Below the pieces are notes generated by a model. It was not told the origin of the DNA. It searched no databases and saw nothing but the letters and a program-made list of their open reading frames with translations. A program made the translations under genes and the position numbers. From Aestuariivivens insulae (GTDB taxonomy: Bacteria > Bacteroidota > Bacteroidia > Flavobacteriales > Flavobacteriaceae), in the NCBI RefSeq assembly GCF_022662195.1, contig NZ_JAKMCS010000002.1, positions 124,001 through 188,000 of the forward strand: a stretch of DNA of 64,000 nucleotides, given 5' to 3'. Position 1 is the first letter of the stretch. Each line of letters opens with the position of its first letter. Below are positions 62,617-64,000 of the stretch, piece after piece.

Positions 62617-63666
62617 TTAAATAGCCTGAACCACTGCTTTGGGTGCTTCTTTACGTGACCCATCAAAACCGTCTATCCCACTAACCGTTGTATATTTTAA
62701 CACATGTCTTTTACCCGGATTGATAATTCGGTATGCCGCCTGGCACATTAAAGTCGCCTCATGGAAACCACAAAGTATTAACTTTAATTTTTCTGGATAG
62801 GTATTCACATCACCTATGGCAAATATACCGGGTATATTGGTTTGGTAATTTGATGTATTGTCTACCTTTATTGCATTTTTCTCTATCTCCAAGCCCCAGT
62901 TTCCTATAGGACCTAATTTTGGAGATAATCCAAATAGTGGAATGAAATGATCTGTCTCTATCGTTGTTGTCTCGCCTTCCTTGGTTACCGATACTGCTTC
63001 TATTTTACCATCGCCGTGCAAGGCAGTAACTTCGGCAGGTGTTATTAGGTTGATTTTGTTCAACAAAGTTAGCTCCCTTACTTTTTCTACGGAATCCAAT
63101 GCCCCTCTAAACTCATTTCTTCTATGTACCAATGTTACTTCTGAAGCTACATCGGCTAAAAAGATACTCCAGTCTAAAGCGGAATCTCCTCCTCCAGAAA
63201 TTACTACTTTCTTATCTCTATAGAATTCCGGGTTTTTAATGATGTATTCAACCCCATTATCTTCATATTCTGCAATATTGCTTATAACTGGTTTTCTTGG
63301 CTCAAACGATCCTAATCCTCCAGCAATAGCCACAACTGGCGCATGGTGCTTGGTGCCTTTATTGGTGGTTACGATAAACGATCCATCCTCTAATTTTTCA
63401 ATGGTTTCTGCTCGTTCTCCTAAAGTAAATCCAGGCTCGAACTGTTTGCCTTGTTCCAATAGGTTTTTGGTTAAATCGCCCGCTAAAATTTCCGGAAACC
63501 CAGGAATATCGTAAATAGGCTTTTTAGGATAAATCTCCGAACATTGCCCTCCTGGTTGTGGCAAGGCATCAATTAAATGACACTTCAGTTTTAATAATCC
63601 AGCTTCAAATACTGTAAATAGCCCCGTTGGGCCTGCTCCTATGATAAGTATATCTGTCTTAATCAT
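62617..63666 (-). CDS. Ferredoxin-NADP reductase-like FAD enzyme (thioredoxin-reductase fold)
   Basis: A 349-residue two-nucleotide flavoprotein. FAD motif GAGPTG (10-15) and QPGGQCSEIYPKKPIYDIPGFPEI; NADPH motif ISGGGDSALDW; the ATG motif GIFAIGDVNTYPEKLKLI. There is no CxxC redox centre in the NADP domain, so it fits the bacterial FNR (TrxR-like type 2) and not thioredoxin reductase. It could supply electrons through ferredoxin to sulfite reductase, judged from the neighbouring cysE, cysM and siroheme genes. No partner ferredoxin is seen. Confidence 0.93.
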   Translation of the reverse strand: MIKTDILIIGAGPTGLFTVFEAGLLKLKCHLIDALPQPGGQCSEIYPKKPIYDIPGFPEILAGDLTKNLLEQGKQFEPGFTLGERAETIEKLEDGSFIVTTNKGTKHHAPVVAIAGGLGSFEPRKPVISNIAEYEDNGVEYIIKNPEFYRDKKVVISGGGDSALDWSIFLADVASEVTLVHRRNEFRGALDSVEKVRELTLLNKINLITPAEVTALHGDGKIEAVSVTKEGETTTIETDHFIPLFGLSPKLGPIGNWGLEIEKNAIKVDNTSNYQTNIPGIFAIGDVNTYPEKLKLILCGFHEATLMCQAAYRIINPGKRHVLKYTTVSGIDGFDGSRKEAPKAVVQAI

Positions 63667-63756
63667 GTTTTTAGATTTAGGTCTATCAGGTTTATTATAC
63701 CTTTTCTATTTAAAATTGCTTTGTTTTAATTGGGCAATTTTAAATAAGATCTGGTC

Positions 63757-64000
63757 TTAACGTTTCTTTATTAATCCTTTGGTGAATTCGTTTAAGGTTT
63801 CTACTTTTTCTTCGAAATCACCTTGTATTGTTTTTCTATATTCATTTAAATTTTTCACCAATTCGTCTATATTCTCTGGAATAACATCCTCAAAAAACTG
63901 ACGCAAGCGCTTCGCTGTTGTTGGTGATTTGCCATTGGTACTTATGGCTACTTTTACATTCCCTTTGGTAACAATGCCACCCATATAAAAATCGCAAAGC
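63757..64000 (-). CDS. Precorrin-2 dehydrogenase/ferrochelatase (CysG N-terminal type), C-terminus
   Basis: Only the last 80 or so codons are in the window; the frame is open at base 64000. The sequence CDFYMGGIVTKGNVKVAISTNGKSPTTAKRLRQFFEDVIPENI is the end of the Rossmann domain plus the start of the dimerisation domain in siroheme synthase SirC/CysG-N proteins. It makes siroheme for sulfite reductase. An ATG at 63984 is internal and not the start. It leads the run to the FNR-like gene on the same strand, 90 bases on. Confidence 0.85.
   Translation of the reverse strand, partial: LCDFYMGGIVTKGNVKVAISTNGKSPTTAKRLRQFFEDVIPENIDELVKNLNEYRKTIQGDFEEKVETLNEFTKGLIKKR

Noticed and set aside
62981-63514. 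Plus-strand frames over the FNR-like gene (62981-63223, 63239-63514)
   Set aside because: They are antisense to a gene with clear FAD and NADP motifs and show no protein features of their own.

Overview
The window comes from an AT-rich member of the Flavobacteriaceae (Bacteroidota). The evidence is the gliding genes gldA, gldB and gldC, the flavobacterial exosortase XrtF with its partner, Bacteroidota promoters (TTG / TAnnTTTG), weak Shine-Dalgarno sites, methionine synthase split into two genes, and protein types typical of this family. No phage, insertion sequence, CRISPR array, rRNA or tRNA was seen.

Layout. 1-4.6 kb: topA (cut by the window edge), two paralogous membrane proteins, and an LVIVD-repeat lipoprotein gene broken by an in-frame stop. 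4.8-12 kb: miaB, a sigma-54 activator, lptE, a TPR-like protein, secG, then groES-groEL behind a sigma-54-like promoter. 12-14.4 kb: an SGNH hydrolase, the XrtF pair and a GAF-type methionine sulfoxide reductase. 14.6-22 kb: purH and the rod-shape operon mreBCD-mrdA-rodA. 22-30 kb: gldB-gldC, nadE, a response regulator with a Glu phosphosite, dnaG without zinc ligands, a small membrane protein, a polyprenyl synthase and rlmN. 30.5-39 kb: queA, aroA, a MazG-like enzyme, two DUF3857/transglutaminase proteins, dtd and rsgA. 39-43 kb: three secreted-protein genes that look like an insertion, because a second, decayed copy of the rsgA 5' end lies inside this block. 43-47 kb: the aromatic amino acid operon pheA-aminotransferase-tyrA-DAHP synthase/chorismate mutase. 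47.4-52 kb: gldA and pta-ackA. 52-64 kb: envelope proteins, then one-carbon and sulfur metabolism (metF, split metH under a SAM-I riboswitch, cysM, cysE, a ferredoxin-NADP reductase-like enzyme, and the end of a siroheme synthase gene).

The clearest discovery is upstream of pheA. A 19-codon leader ORF, MTRTVYYTYFNNWFYFFFR, has ten aromatic residues and is followed by a possible antiterminator and a GNRA-capped intrinsic terminator. This is the layout of ribosome-mediated attenuation, and the mixed Phe/Tyr content fits an operon that makes both amino acids.

Intergenic DNA holds several repeat families: period-7 arrays placed directly after stop codons and, for the CAGT type, always in the sense orientation; REP-like hairpins with a compensatory stem change; palindromic TTTGGTRGCT elements; and an 88-nt element present in two copies at the same distance (28-29 nt) upstream of queA and cysE. 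All names and functions are from reading the sequence; no database search was run.
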